Source: Ephydatia muelleri (Eukaryota; Porifera; Demospongiae; Spongillida; Spongillidae). Taken from it: DNA of 64,000 bases. The notes below the pieces were generated by a model. The model made no database searches and was not told the origin of the DNA. It saw only the letters and a program-made list of their open reading frames with translations. The translations under genes and the position numbers were made by a program. Where the stretch lies: assembly GCA_013339895.1 (NCBI GenBank), contig JABACO010000003.1, forward strand, positions 12,937,948 through 13,001,947. The letters are read 5' to 3'. Within the stretch, counting starts at the first letter, position 1; the number at the start of each line of letters is the position of its first letter. This document shows, piece after piece, positions 21,109 to 33,988 of the stretch.

Positions 21109-22467
21109 AACAGATTTTCCTTCCGCTGGGCGAATGCCATCAGCGGAGATGTGATGGCCCAGGTACTCGACAGAAGGAGCCATGAAGACGGGAGAGCTTT
21201 AAGTGTAGTCCATGCTCTTCCAAACGCGACATGACACGATCCAGCGTGTGAAGGTGCTCAGCTTCAGTTGAACCTGAAACGAGAATATCATCCAGATAAA
21301 CAACCACATTGCTTATGTCCCTCAGCAGATTCTCCATTGTTCTTTGAAAAATAGCTGGCGCCGATGCGACACCAAAAGGTAGTCTGTTGTAGCGGTAGAG
21401 GCCTCTGTGTGTCGTAATCGTGACGTATTTCTTTGACTCGTCCTCCAGTGCCAACTGTAGATATGCATTTGCAAGGTCCAGCTTCGAGAAAATTTTACCC
21501 TTCCCCAGGGATGCCAGCAAATCGTCTATGCGAGGAAGAGGATAACATTCCAGGTTAGCTACACGATTGACCGTCAACTTGTAATCGCCACACAGCCTTA
21601 TGCTGCCGTCACATTTCACCACCGGAACAACAGGAGCAGCCCACTCTGAAATTTGTATGGCCTCAATGACACCTAATTTCTCGAGCCTCTCCAGCTCCTT
21701 TTCAACCTTCTCCCTGACAGCATATGTAACAGCTCGCGGCTTGAAAAAGAGTGGAGTAGCGGTCTCGTTTACATGGATCTTGACCAGAGTGCCCTTCAGC
21801 AGACCCAGCTCATCCTTGAACAGCTCTTTATGCTTGCCCAGTATCTCCTGCAAGGCGCTTTGACTGCTGGTATGGATAATTCCGCGATTTAGACAAGATG
21901 GAAACCGAAACTTACCGATCCAATCTCTACCCAGGAGGGACGGCCCATCTCCCCCAATTACTAGTAAGCTCAGATTGGCTTCTTGTTTCTGGTAACGCAC
22001 CTGAACTGCAATTCGTCCCAGAATTCGCAGTCTTTCACCAGTATAGGTACGGAGCAACGCATTGGTGTGTTTCAAGGGAGGCCGCTCGTTGCATTTTCCT
22101 TTCCAAAGCGTCCTGTAGGTGACCTCGCTGATAACCGACGCGGCCGCACCTGCATCAACTTCCATTTCCAGACTGGCCTTATTAATCTCCATTGGAACTC
22201 TGAACGGCGCTAAGGAAACATCTCTCACGTTGAACAAGGTATACATGTCTTCCACGTCCTCGTCTTCTTCTAACGGCTCTGCGAGCAGATGTGTCGACTG
22301 TTTTCCAGCACTATTACCGAACTGTTTTTTAACTGTTTGTTCCTTGCTGCGGCACGTTCTTGCCAGATGCCCCTTTTCACCGCATTTGTGGCACTCCACA
22401 GACCTGAAACGACATTTTGAAGCACTGTGCCTACCTCCGCAACGAAAACAACGAGTAGGATGGTCGG

Positions 22468-24713
22468 ACCGCTTGGAAGTTGGCACCACATTCCACAGCA
22501 CCACATTCCACACTAATTATCACAAAACAATATTGTGCGGCGGGCGCCAGTGACCCACAAGTGCAAGAACTAACTATAATTACACAATAACTGCATCATG
22601 CGTCATGCATCATGCGTGAACTGGTACATATAATAAGTATAATAATACTCCACTACCACAGCATCTGATGAGGTCTACACATTTCTAAAAATGTGTGATT
22701 ATAATGGCTCCTCCCCCATGAGGACCATGGCTACGTCACACACGTGAGAGTGAGTCCACCCTACTGTCTGACCAAGGTAAGCGATAATCTGGTGATCCTG
22801 CACCACCAGAGCATCTGATGAGGTCTACACATTTCTAAAAATGTGTGATTATAATGGCTCCTCCCCCATGAGGACCATGGCTACGTCACAGTCCACCCTA
22901 CTGTCTGACCAAGGTAAGCGATAATCTGGTGATCCTGCACCACCAGAGCATCTGATGAGGTCTGTCTCACATGTCTGAACATGTGTCATTAAAATGGCCC
23001 CTCCCCCTTGAGGACCATGGCTATGTCACACATGTGAGAGTGAGTTTACCCTACTGTCTGACCAAGGTAAGCGATGTTCTGGTGATCCTGCACCACCAGA
23101 GCATCTGATGAGGTCTGTCTCACATGTCTGAACATGTGTCATTAAAATGGCCCCTCCCCCTTGAGGACCATGGCCACGTCACACATGTGAGAGTGAGTTT
23201 ACCCTACTGTCTGACCAAGGTAAGCGATGTTCTGGTGATCCTGCACCACCAGAGCATCTGATGAGGTCTGTCTCACATTTCTGAACATGTGTCATTAAAA
23301 TGGCCCCTCCCACTTGAGGACCATGGCCATGTCACACATGTGAGAGTAAGTTTACCCCACTGTCTGACCAAGGTAAGCGATGTTCTGGTGATCCTGCACC
23401 ACCAGAGCATCTGATGAGGTCTGTCTCACATTTCTGAACATGTGTCATTAGAATGGCCCCTCCCACTTGAGGACCATGGCCATGTCACACATGTGAGAGT
23501 GAGTTTACCCCACTGTCTGACCAAGGTAAGCGATGTTCTGGTGATCCTGCACCACCAGAGCATCTGATGAGGTTAGTCTCACATTTCTGAACATGTGTCA
23601 TTAAAATGGCCCCTCCCACTTGAGGACCATGGCCATGTCACACATGTGAGAGAGAGTTTACCCCACTGTCTGACCAAGGTAAGCGATGTTCTGGTGATCC
23701 TGCACCACCATGCTCTGGTGGTGCAGGATCACCAGAACATCGCTTACCTTGGTCAGACAGTGGGGTAAACTCACTCTCACATGTGTGACATGGTCATGGT
23801 CCTCAAGGGGGAGGGGTCATTTTAATCACACATGTTCAGAAATGTGAGACAGACCTGCTCTGGTGGTGCAGGATCACCAGAACATCGCTTACCTTGGTCA
23901 GACAGTGGGGTAAACTCTCTCTCACATGTGGGACATGGCCATGGTCCTCAAGTGGGAGGGGCCATTTTAATGACACATGTTCAGAAATGTGAGACTAACC
24001 TCATCAGATGCTCTGGTGGTGCAGGATCACCAGAACATCGCTTACCTTCGTCAGACAGTGGGGTAAACTCACTCTCACATGTGTGACATGGCCATGGTCC
24101 TCAAGTGGGAGGGGCCATTTTAATGACACATGTTCAGAAATGTGTGACAGACCTCATCAGATGCTCTGGTGGTGCAGGATCACCAGAACATCGCTTACCT
24201 TGGTCAGGCAGTGGGGTAAACTCACTCTCACATGTGTGACATGGCCATGGTCCTCAAGTGGGAGGGGCCATTTTAATGACACATGTTCAGAAATGTGAGA
24301 CAGACCTCATCAGATGCTCTGGTGGTGCAGGATCACCAGAACATCACTTACCTTGGTCAGACAGTAGGGTAAACTCACTCTCACATGTGTGACATGGCCA
24401 TGGTCCTCAAGTGGGAGGGGCCATTTTAATGACACATGTTTAGAAATGTGAGACAGACCTCATCAGATGGTGTGGTGGTGCAGGATCATCCGAAAATTGT
24501 AGACAGTCACTGTCCTACGAATGACATAGCCACGGTCCTCAAGGCTGTCATAAGCTTGGCATTACCTTTCTTGCGTGGATGGCCACACTGTATTAATCGC
24601 CGTAATTGGGACTTTATAATTATATTCATTATAAACTGAGCCGCACAATGTTGTTTTGTGATAATTAGTGTGGAATGTGGTGCTGTGGAATGTGGTGCCA
24701 ACTTCCAAGCGGT
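22468..24713. mobile_element. 2,246-bp Foldback/MULE-like element with tandem-repeat arms
   Basis: Flanked by a 9-bp direct repeat, gatggtcgg (22459-22467 and 24714-24722). Terminal inverted repeats of 74 bp differ at one position and begin ACCGCTTGGAAGTTGGCACC. The interior has about seven direct copies of a 153-bp unit (gcatctgatg at 22661, 22811, 22948, 23101, 23254, 23407, 23560) and then about six copies in reverse orientation, meeting at a palindrome near 23711. No protein is encoded. A 9-bp duplication with long, internally repetitive arms matches Drosophila Foldback and MULE-type elements. Confidence 0.9.
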
Positions 24714-25324
24714 GATGGTCGGCCGTTTGACCAGCTGTCGCCTTCCTTGGTCCCAGAGCATTGACTGATGCACCCGCCCTTGAAATATCTTGTGAACTTT
24801 TCTCAGCGAGCTCGGCCGCCTGCGCCAGCTCGAACGCTTTCGTGAATGTTAGCTTCGGTTCGGCGAAAAGCCTGCGTTGGACTCGAACATCACGTAACCC
24901 GCACACCAACCTATCCCGTAACATCTCGTCCAACGAACCCCCAAACTCACAGTACTCAGAGAGACGGCGAAGCTCAGCGACAAACTGGCCCACTGTCTCA
25001 GTCTCTTTTTGGAAACGGGAGTTGAAATAAAACCGTCGCACGATACACGAAGATGGTGGTGTCAGGTGGTCCCGAACCAACTTAACTATTTCTTCGAAAG
25101 TCTTGTCGGCCGGCTTTTCGGGAGACACCAGGCTGCGAACCAGCTGATATATGTGAGCTCCACAGACGCTGAGCAAGATAGCGCGACGTTTCTCGTCCGT
25201 CTCGACGTCGTTTGCAGTAAAGTAGTGCATCAGCCGCTCGCAGTATGCCGGCCATTCTTCCGCTTCTTCATTGAACTGACCCACCGCGCCGTGGACTGCC
25301 ATGTGTTTTTGCCCTCGTCGCCAA

Positions 25325-25540
25325 TGTAGTGTCGCCGCTGTACACGTTACACGCGTATTGCCAGTAGGTTGGATGGTACAGCCCAATCACGGGCAGCGGT
25401 CAATATTCAAGAGCAGTCACTCACAAATACACTTATATAGGAATTCACAGATGGACAGACTGACTGGCAACTATGACGTCACCTATAGAGCATGCACAAT
25501 GACAGACAGAGAAGGACAGACAGACTAGACATAGCCAACA
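25325..25540 (-). repeat. LTR of the Gypsy fossil
   Basis: On the minus strand a 216-bp block begins TGTTGGC and ends ACTACA (TG...CA form), holds a TATATAAG box near its middle, and is followed by TTGGCGACGAGG, the usual style of primer-binding site before gag. Only one LTR is seen, so the borders rest on these signals. Confidence 0.65.
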
Positions 25541-25548
25541 GTACAAAT

Positions 25549-27741
25549 ATCACACTTTCCACCCACCGTGTTTTGCACAACCTCACTAAATTAGTTCGTG
25601 AACATGTCGGTAAATATACATGTGTACTTCCAGAATTTCTAGCTAGTGACAGCTTTAAGCAGTGACAATAGTACTGAGTATAAAACGTTAAAGGAGAAAC
25701 CTCTTTAATCATGGCTTGTACCCCAGCTTCTTCAGAGGACAATACTACAGCCCCTCCTCATAGGCTTGGCTCGGATGTTTGATGGATTGAGAGAGAGAAA
25801 CATTGGTTAGGGATTCCAAAAGCTTACTAGCTATTACTGTGGCTGTGGCTATTTTGAGGTGAATAAAGTCAACAAGGCATTCTTTTAAGTGAGGATCATT
25901 TGGTGTTAAGCCTCACACATACAGAGAGTATTTCCTGTTTTGAATGCCTGTTTGTGCATTCATCAGCTATAATGGGAAGAGTAAGTTCTGACTCCGAAGC
26001 TCTTTGGTTAATTTTCCCTTTATATATACATGAATGGTTTCATTTTGTATGGTATTTGGAATTTCTTTTTGCACTGCTCAGATGTTTTTGAAGAACACTA
26101 TTCTTTTTTGCCATTAGCTGCAGGAATTTCCTTGGTTCATATCTTCATTAGTAAAATCAACTTTGTCATCCCTATGTGCTCTGAATGCTAATCCTTTCTT
26201 TGCTAGGAATTCAACTGCAATTACAATATCTCTGTATTTTCTTTTACTTGCTGGTCACTTTGTGCCATTAAATGTACATCAATTCGTGAGTCCGGATTTC
26301 TGACACTATTAGTAAGTAGAAATAAATCTGCTTGGTTTGTGGCATGGCAATGCATTATTCTTTTCTCATGGCAAACAAGAATGCCATCCTTGCCAAGAGC
26401 CTTGTTGTAGGGACTCTGATATGCTATAAGAACAAGAACACCTGGTATAGCACCTTGGCTACCTCCTCTCTTTGGTTGCTCAGGGAAAAGGATGCAATGC
26501 TTACAAATTCCCCTTCAAGGATGGTGCTGTATGAGTCACAGAATTGGTCCATCCACCTGTGCTGAAATGTTTCCTTCCATGTCTTTCCACCCTTGGTGAC
26601 AGGGTGTGAATGGAGAGCAGCACCAGTGGCAGGCTTAGTGTGACGTGTAAGATATTTCATCTTTTGTAGCTCATTTGCTAAGCATCTCACTATTCCAAGG
26701 TCAACACTAGTTGCTGCAACAACCTGCAGACCATGAGATGGACCAGCTTGCTCTTCTAGGACAGAATGGCTTGAAGAAGAACTGGTAGGGACAAATGCCA
26801 CCTCTGGCTCAGCTGTTTCGATGAACTCCAAATGAGAAGGCACTACTGGTGGCTCGATCACATCCAATTGGATTTCACCGTTGATTTAGCATTGCATGGA
26901 TTCAGCTGTAACCTTTTCTGTGATGGGGCCACGAATTTTTATTCGCAGGGGGATAATCGGCATCCAGTGTTTTTGTTGCCCTAAAACTTTATTCATCTAT
27001 GTAATTAGTTGTGCTTGAATATCGTTACCTTACAAACCACAGAAGCCACAACAGCAAGCAGCCCACGGCATATGTACAGCATCGCAATTTCGTCTCTTTC
27101 TTTGTACGTTGATTTTTGGTTAAATAACATAGATGTGTGGTAAATCGATGTGTTATTATTCCGCGTGTTATGTACCCCCCCCCCTCCCCTCCGTCCGCCA
27201 GTAAGTTGGAACAACAACAAAATAACTATTCAAATTAGTATTCTGATGGTTACTTTCTATAGCTGAACATTTATAAGTGATAATGTGGGACAGTTTCCGA
27301 GAAAATGTTTACAAGTTGATTGATTAAATTAATTTTATTGACAATTAAAAAAACAAAATGTTTTAATTTACTGTTGAATCATTGAATACTATAATCATAT
27401 CCCCCAAAAATGATGAAACCAGCCATGTCATTTATCAGGCCCACATTAATTGGTCAAAGTAACTCAATGGTTAACTATTCAAAGATGCAAGTGTTTAACT
27501 CCCTTGCCCCCCCCCCCCCCCCCCCCCCCTTTACCCCTTCCCCCTTCTCCCCCCAGACTAGAAGAATTTTGGACTGGAGGAGGGAGTGACCCATTTTGAG
27601 ATGACCATTTCTTGCATAACATTTCCTTAATCAAAACCTGGTGGGGTCATGTACATGTACTTACACAGTCCAAATTATTGACATTGCATAAGTGAAAGGC
27701 TGGCAATTATTCAGTTACAATGAACATTAAACACTGAATGA
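25549..27741 (-). mobile_element. hAT transposase, N-terminal part, copy 1
   Basis: Minus-strand pieces in order: an N-terminal segment at 26867-26424 (GGKTWKETFQHRWMDQFCDS, as in TTF-type zinc-finger hAT proteins), FLAKKGLAFRAHRDDKVD near 26210-26160 with a GNFLQLMAK block (the family's 'ALRGHRD...GNFLELL'), and at 25742-25552 KEVSPLTFYTQYYCHCLKLS and RLCKTRWVES. This is the DUF4371-type hAT order. Stops and frame changes occur. It ends at the Gypsy LTR (25540), and the C-terminal portion is at 20.2-21.1 kb. The segment 25749-27741 is repeated at 33989-35983. Confidence 0.8.
27507..27529. repeat. C23 run in hAT copy 1
   Basis: A poly-C tract present at the same place in copy 2 (35743-35766) with a length difference of about one base. 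Confidence 0.9.
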
Positions 27742-28012
27742 ACATTTTGTGCACTAATTAAGGAATTATATTAGAAGGTAAGCTTGGGATTCATAATTCA
27801 GGGCACTTACATGAGAGAAATATGTTATTAAGTACAGAGTATAAATTCTAAAAATTATTATGAACACTTCACCTTGATGGAAGTACATTTATATAATGTG
27901 GAGCTTTGGCACAAAGTGACCATTCCATACACTCTTTTAGTGAGGAACCTAAATCTGCCATGCATGCAAAATGTACGGTGAAGTTGATGATAATCATGTA
28001 AATTAATTCTGC

Positions 28013-30902
28013 TTACTTTGCTTCTTGCAGGTGTAATTCTTCATTACATACAAAATTGTGGTCACCAAGTACAAGGTTAATAGAGGTACTGAAATTAAAA
28101 TAGCACCAGTGGCTAGACGTTGTGTTGGATCCAACTCTAACATAATAAGTGTAGATAACAACAGCTATAAATGTTACAGCTGCAAAAACAAAGTTACTTA
28201 CGATTGGTTTGTGGCAGCTGTGCTGGAGAAATAGTAGCAAACCAATGTTCTGAAGGCATTGTAACTGTAGGAACCACAGAAACAGAAATGCTGGAATGTA
28301 GTGTACCAGTAGCTATAAAAAAAGGAGAAAACAGTGCAGCATCGATGAATACATCTGACATGAATGGTTGTGTTGTTGTGTACAAAACACCTTAATGTAC
28401 TGTATACGTATCCATTTAGTATGGATGAGCACTAGTCATTAGAAAATTATAAAATAATTGTTCAAAATACTTTTAAGAGTAGCAAAAGAATGCACACATC
28501 GTCGTTGAGGGCACATATTTGACTTAGTATGCAACTCATACCCTATTGTACTCCCGTTGGAGCATAGCACTGGCTGGGAAGATGTATGCAAGTAGGTGAG
28601 GCGGATCACTCCTAATAATACATTCGACATAAGGTCGCTGTGTCTCATTGTCTTTGCGATACAAACATGTTACACATGCATGTATCGATATTAATGCACG
28701 TTTGTACTTTGCTTATAATCCTGCTATTGTATAGTCATTATAACTCGGCCCGGATCGTTTCCGCGAAAAGTGACCTAACGCGTATACATTATAAAATTTG
28801 CAGCAAAAATGTAACGCTTGCAACTCCATGACATATACTCCGATTCAGTGAGTAAGAAACAATGTGTAGAGGACATCCTAGAATATCAAAAAATTGAAAT
28901 CTTGAAAAAACACGCGCTATAGGTCCCTTTTCGCGGAAATGATTCCAATTATTATTGTGATGATTAGACTGTTTAATAATCTATAACCTAAAGTACATAC
29001 ACACACAAGTACATGTTGAAAAATCCAGGACTATGTAGGATTGGTAGTCCTGGTGAGGATGGCTGTTGAGTTAGGTGGACCAAGTTCAAGTTTAGTCTCG
29101 ATCTGATAGATGTCATGGAGAACATTAGGAGGTGGTATATGCCAACCTGCCAGCTTTGAGAACTAAGCTGATGCCTCTGTACCCCAGGCTCCATGGGATG
29201 ACTCTGTAACCCAGGCTACATGGGATGTCTTTGTACTCCATGCAGGCTCCACGGGATGCCTCTGTACCCCGGCTCCATGGGACTCTGCAACTACTAGGAT
29301 GCATACCAACCCATTAATAATAATAATAATAACCATAATGCAGTCATGGGAGAATTTGAAAGAGTATTACTTACTCAATGATGTCTTCAGGCACAAAGCA
29401 TCTGATTTTGAGTCAAATATATAATATGAAGAATTTCCTATTCCAGCTCCGTTCACCGCAAAAATTGTAAACAACACAGGACTTTGGATTGAACAAATAG
29501 TTTCCACATTTGTGATCATGTTTGTAAAATTAATAGTTCTGTTGCAAATGCTTGTGAAGTCACATTCTGCAGCATCCGTTACATCACTGCATTTAAGCAT
29601 CGAAACGTTCGTGCATATGTGATAAAAGAAAACGGCAGAAGAACGAGTGATATTGAGGGAGAATGGAGGCCGCCAGAAGTAGGCAAAGGATGTGCTGGAG
29701 GTAAGGCGAACACTGAACTCAGAGGGTGCGCCCAATGTGCCTACAGAATAGAAGTGGAGATGCTAATATAGTAATGCAAAGGTGTTCAATCAAGAGCATG
29801 CATGCTGATATCAGAAATGCTAAACATATCAGTCAAAAGTTACATTCCTTTGCCTAAAACCATATGATAAAAGCACCTATCATTGAAGACCAGAGATCGC
29901 ATGACCACCACACTGATTCAGGAGCTCTTTGACGATAAGAGCTGTGAAAGTATTGAAGATAATACATCCAGCAAAAGAAAAAAGGTTATAAGCTTAGAAT
30001 TAGTTACTTCCATGTAGAACCCGTTCCAATGGAAAGTGTACCAGGCCTTTTTAACGGCACTGATAAATTAAAATCTGACCGTGTTTTACTGCTCGATGAT
30101 TATATTATCGTCCTGGAAAAACAAAGTAACCCTCGGCCTCCTCCCCGGACCCACAAACACTATCTTTCGGGACATAATGCAGGCCATTGTATTCAATTTA
30201 CCCTGAAATCTCCACTATCATGTACATTCAAACATCTTTAAAGGGTACAATTGCTGAGTATTTCATCATTCTCATCGCTTGGAACCCACGGTAAACTCAG
30301 ATTAAAAAATAAGAAACAAACAAACAAGCAAAACATAACACCAGGAGTGTGAATTAACTGTGCATGAATGGAAACATAATAAAATAAACTAAAAAACGAG
30401 TAAAACTCAATGCACGACACATCCTTAACGCCCGCATGCATACATATTGGTTATCACTGGAGGTGCTATGTTTCTTTGCTGTGTACCTTACCTCGTCGAA
30501 GGATTTTCAGTATTTATTTATCATAACAGTACGCCTTTTGTTTGTACATTATTATTGTTAATGTATGTGCGTTTCGTTTGTAAATTCGTTTACCTTGCAA
30601 AGTTAGTATCACCGGAGCACTAACTATTGTACTGGAGCCATAGTCAATCACCAAACATTTCACCTCTGTGCCATTGTTGCTCTCAGTCTTAGGAATGGTT
30701 AGACTTGAATAAACTAAACTCCCAATTAATTGCATCTGTGCAGCTTTTACACCTCTTTGCTGTATTACTACAGCATTAGTTGATTGTCCATCAACAAGCC
30801 AGAAAATATTGCTTCGATTTCCGGTACAGTTGAACATCTCCGTTTCATTCCCCACGAACGATGTGATATTGTTAGATGGGGATAGGACAGGATTGCATGA
30901 AC
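28013..30902 (-). CDS. Single-pass receptor with Ig and FN3 domains, gene 1 (partial)
   Basis: Exons on the minus strand: 30902-30594, an Ig-like domain (TEMFNCTGNRSNIFWLVDGQ, SLVYSSLTIPKTES, GTEVKCLVIDYGS); 29740-29376, a fibronectin-III-like domain (FAYFWRPPFSLNITRSSAVF, FTIFAVNGAGIGNSSYYIFD); 28354-28202, a Thr/Ser/Pro stalk (LHSSISVSVVPTVTMPSEHW); and about 28135-28013, a transmembrane helix (AILISVPLLTLYLVTTILYV) followed by KNYTCKKQ, then GTAAGC. Donor and acceptor sites are canonical for the main exons. N-linked glycosylation sites are frequent. The protein would sit in the plasma membrane; the ligand is unknown. Signal-peptide and cytoplasmic exons were not found; downstream sequence is occupied by transposons. 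Paralogous exons occur at 54.3-56.1 and 62.5-62.8 kb. Confidence 0.7.
28752..28946. mobile_element. MITE 'CATTTCCGCGAAAAGGGACCTA' type, copy 2
   Basis: A 195-bp element in an intron of receptor gene 1. Inverted ends are ggatcgtttccgcgaaaag and ccttttcgcggaaatgattcc. Its core matches copies 1 and 3. Confidence 0.85.
29741..30593. other. Receptor gene 1 intron; nothing else recognised
   Basis: About 850 bp between the FN3 and Ig exons. No further exon or element was assigned. Confidence 0.4.
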
Positions 30903-32402
30903 CTAAATAATAAATGCATTAATACAATTAATCAATGCTTGAAAGACAAATTGCGCCGCAAATGCGAGGAAATGTATGTACATTTGCCGCACCATGAGAC
31001 CAGATGGCATTAATACCCTGGTAGTCTCTCCTTCCTGCTTTCATTGAATATGCACAACGATGAATAATATTTTTTTACTGCAACAACGTGTAAAACACCG
31101 TACTCACGAGTGAAAATGGTCAAAATTAGGGGAAAGTGTACAATATAAAAGGTCTGCAATCTATATTTTGATACAGGAATTTATTACTACACCATTGAGA
31201 TAAAAAGTGGTGCTTTTACCGTGAGAACCTATGGTCGGCTTGAAAACCGATTGTTGATGATGAATAACACTCCATTTGTACTTTTGACTATAACATTTTT
31301 TTGCTGAAAAGAGTTTGCATGCAGTTGTTCACAGTGTTCTGTATACATGTAGTCACTTTATTATATGATGGTGCGCTACCGCGCGTGCGTGGCTGGCTCG
31401 GTACATGGAAATCTGCATCATTTGCACTTAAAGTTGTGCATTACCTTCAGGATTCATTTTTCCGCTAAGGTGGATCCGTAATTGATGACAATTATATGTA
31501 GTGAATCTCCGAAGTTTAATGTTAGTCTATGAAGAAAAGGCTAAATTATGAAACAATTTTTTTAAGGTTTTAACGAAGTAAGTTAATAAGAAGGTATAGT
31601 TGTTAATTATTGATGCCTTCCGAAGTACAGAACAGATGTATCGCACATCTCGTCCTACAACTACGGCCGTTGTGTGATATACCATACACCGTTATACTAA
31701 ATCTGCAACTAAAAACTATTGTAGTATTGCTAGCGGACCTTTGGCTTTTTCAGTTTCCCCAAATCCTGACCCAGATCATACGCTGATACGCGTACCGGCG
31801 GGGATGCGGCGTTAATGGACATGACTATTGTATAGTTAGTTACATTTTGTACGTTGAAGTTGCAGTGATGTAAAAAGGGTCCCCATCATGATCCATAATT
31901 CTGGCATGACCTGGTATAGAAAAAGAATTGAATGTCCCACTTGGAATGCAAGCACAAATATTTATATGGACACGCTTATCAATTTGAAAATTTCCTTGAT
32001 GTGAAAATGAGGGTACATGATAATGAGTGTACCAAGTCTGCATGCATGCAATACACCAAATATGTCAAAACTGTGCTACATAACCTTCTTCATCCCACTG
32101 CCATGCATTCATCCTCGGCAATAATACTCTGTACTTTCTTTAGTCGACCCAGTTGGTTAAGCTGTGCATATAGTAGTACAGTATCATGTCGTTGTACTGT
32201 ACACGTATGAGTTATTGAACAATACGATCTACGTCGCTCGTCAGTTGTACTTTGTGAATTGTGGTATCTTTACTGTCGGAAGACATATCGTCTGACTATT
32301 TAAGTAAATTTGCTATGGATGCTGATACAGGCAACGCTGTAATGCCAGTGAAACAAAAACTTTACGTAGCCGAAATGAACATCTACACTGTAATCATATA
32401 TT
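30903..32402. other. Upstream of receptor gene 1; no gene recognised
   Basis: AT-rich. The signal-peptide exon and promoter of receptor gene 1 should lie here if the gene is organised like its paralogue, but I could not identify them. Confidence 0.35.
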
Positions 32403-32619
32403 ATATGGGTCAGTTTCCGAGAAAATGAAAAGTGGCTATAAATATAAAAAGTTATAAAAATGCTTCACGTTTGAATCGCTAAAACTCCGATACTTCGAAG
32501 TATTCGAAATAGGAAGTTGATAGCTTAAATCTTTACGGAGTTTTAGCGATTCAAACGTGAAGCATTTTTATAACTTTTTATATAGCCACTTTTCATTTTC
32601 TCGGAAACTGACCCATATA
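32403..32619. mobile_element. 217-bp hairpin MITE
   Basis: Nearly the whole element is one inverted repeat: arms of about 88 bp start TATATGGGTCAGTTTCCGAG and pair with ...ctgacccatata, differing by a 4-nt insertion (aata). The unpaired centre is about 40 bp. TA flanks suggest a Tc1/mariner-type target. A related terminus (gggacagtttccgagaaaatg) occurs inside both hAT copies at about 27285 and 35522. Confidence 0.85.
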
Positions 32620-32879
32620 TGTTTTCAATAGACACCGTATAACGCGCGGGGCGCTGAAATCGTAACCAAAGCCAATGGAAACGAGTGCCTTACCTCAGAT
32701 TACAAACCAAATAGCATCCAGTGGCTAAGTTGATGACGAAAATGAATCTGGCTTTATTAGTTAGGAAACCCGCAATGTAAATAATAAAGTTTTGTTTACC
32801 TTGAATAGTGAGTTTCGAAAATATTGTGGCTGCCGTCGAATAAATGGAATGAAAATAATGTATAGCATCTGGACTTACA

Positions 32880-33985
32880 AACATGTGTTTCCATCATGTT
32901 TACGCATCTTGTGTAGGCTTTATGCGTGCTTGATGTTCCCAATGGGAACATGTCATGACCATGTTGGATAAGTACCTCATACTTAGGCAGGTTGATGACA
33001 ATACCCAGGGGCAGGGCCTTCTCAGTATCCTGCATAAGAAGACCTTGGGCCAGCCACAGCCCCAGCAGCCAAATATAAGGGATGGAAAGGAATGTTAGAG
33101 TAGAGGTTAGAGTAGAGGCTGTCATTTGCTATTTTCATTACTATGATGTTTAAGACAATTGAGAATAGCAGGGATCCAAGTGCCCTTGCTGCATGCCTGA
33201 TTCTGAAAACAAGCAACCTAAAGAGTGCCAAAGAAGGGGATGCTTTACATACCACCAGCTGAGCCAAGGGAGAAGTTCAGGAAAATACTTAGCAGACTGA
33301 CAAGATAGCTTGACGAGATGCCAAATTAAAAGCATTCGTCATACCCACCTTCAACACACAAAATCATCCAACGATCTGTGCTGTTCTACGCAGGCACTCA
33401 AAACATGAGCAATCCTCTCAGTGTCACAAGGGAAGGCCACCCCAAATTGGTACGGCTCAAAAAAATGATTTCATCTTGCTAATGCTGCTAAGGGCAGCAC
33501 AGAGACATTTCCCTGTTAGATGATATAAGGCTTCCCCCCAACAGCAGTATATGGCGAAAGTCTCCTTGGTGGGCTTGTTTAGAGTAATAAGGTTACCTTC
33601 TGTAAGAAAGATGGCTACTTCCAAGGGAGCAAAAACTGAGATCAGCAGATTGATGACATCCAGGAGTACTATGGAGGAGTGGAGTCTGTACAGGCAGCTC
33701 TGAAGCATCATTCTGGTGTTATATTTGGAGGCCAGAGGGTCTAGCCGCAGTAGGATATGAGAGTGTCCATGAGGCAAAGATCTAGAGGAAGTTTGAAATC
33801 AGTGTTAGACGAGAGAGGAATGGCTTTGCAAGCACTACTGGATGCTTACTAATCAGTAGTCTCCAAGCACCATCATTATTGGATGCAACTCCAGAAGAGG
33901 TGAGGTTATGGCAGGCCTCTCCATAAAGCCAAGAAATGGCACTAGCCACTATTTTTCTTACCCAAATTCTTGTTGAGGAGGTTTG
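32880..33985 (-). pseudogene. Decayed REL-type LINE copy N
   Basis: Minus-strand pieces match the 45.7-48.3 kb LINE: RKIVASAISWLYGEACHNLT with DGAWRLLISKHP (33985-33860), ALYHLTGKCLCAALSSISK (near 33500), FPELLPWLSWWYVKHPLLWH and MQQGHLDP (33290-33180), and LPLGIVINLPKYEVLIQHGH (33030-32950). Many stops and frame changes make it an old copy. It abuts hAT copy 2 at 33985-33989. Confidence 0.75.
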
Positions 33986-33988
33986 GTA

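Larger units (their letters stand above)
21108..25540 (-). mobile_element. Ty3/Gypsy LTR retrotransposon fossil, broken
   Basis: A gag-like region (about 25302-24723), CCHC zinc knuckles, an aspartic-protease-like stretch and reverse transcriptase up to YLDDIL are recognisable on the minus strand (22467-21108). One LTR is seen at 25325-25540; RNase H, integrase and a second LTR are absent. A 2,246-bp Foldback-type element is inserted in it. It is broken, incomplete at its 3' side, and lies inside a hAT transposase sequence. The good preservation of what remains suggests moderate age. Confidence 0.85.

Noticed and set aside
22661-24470. Repeat array considered as a CRISPR or satellite centromere array
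   Set aside because: Units are contiguous without unique spacers, reverse orientation at the centre, and are enclosed by inverted ends and a target duplication.
23832-24639. Repeated open frames (about 50-codon repeats) on the plus strand
   Set aside because: They arise from the inverted 153-bp repeat units of the Foldback element; frames differ between units and there is no start or splice context.
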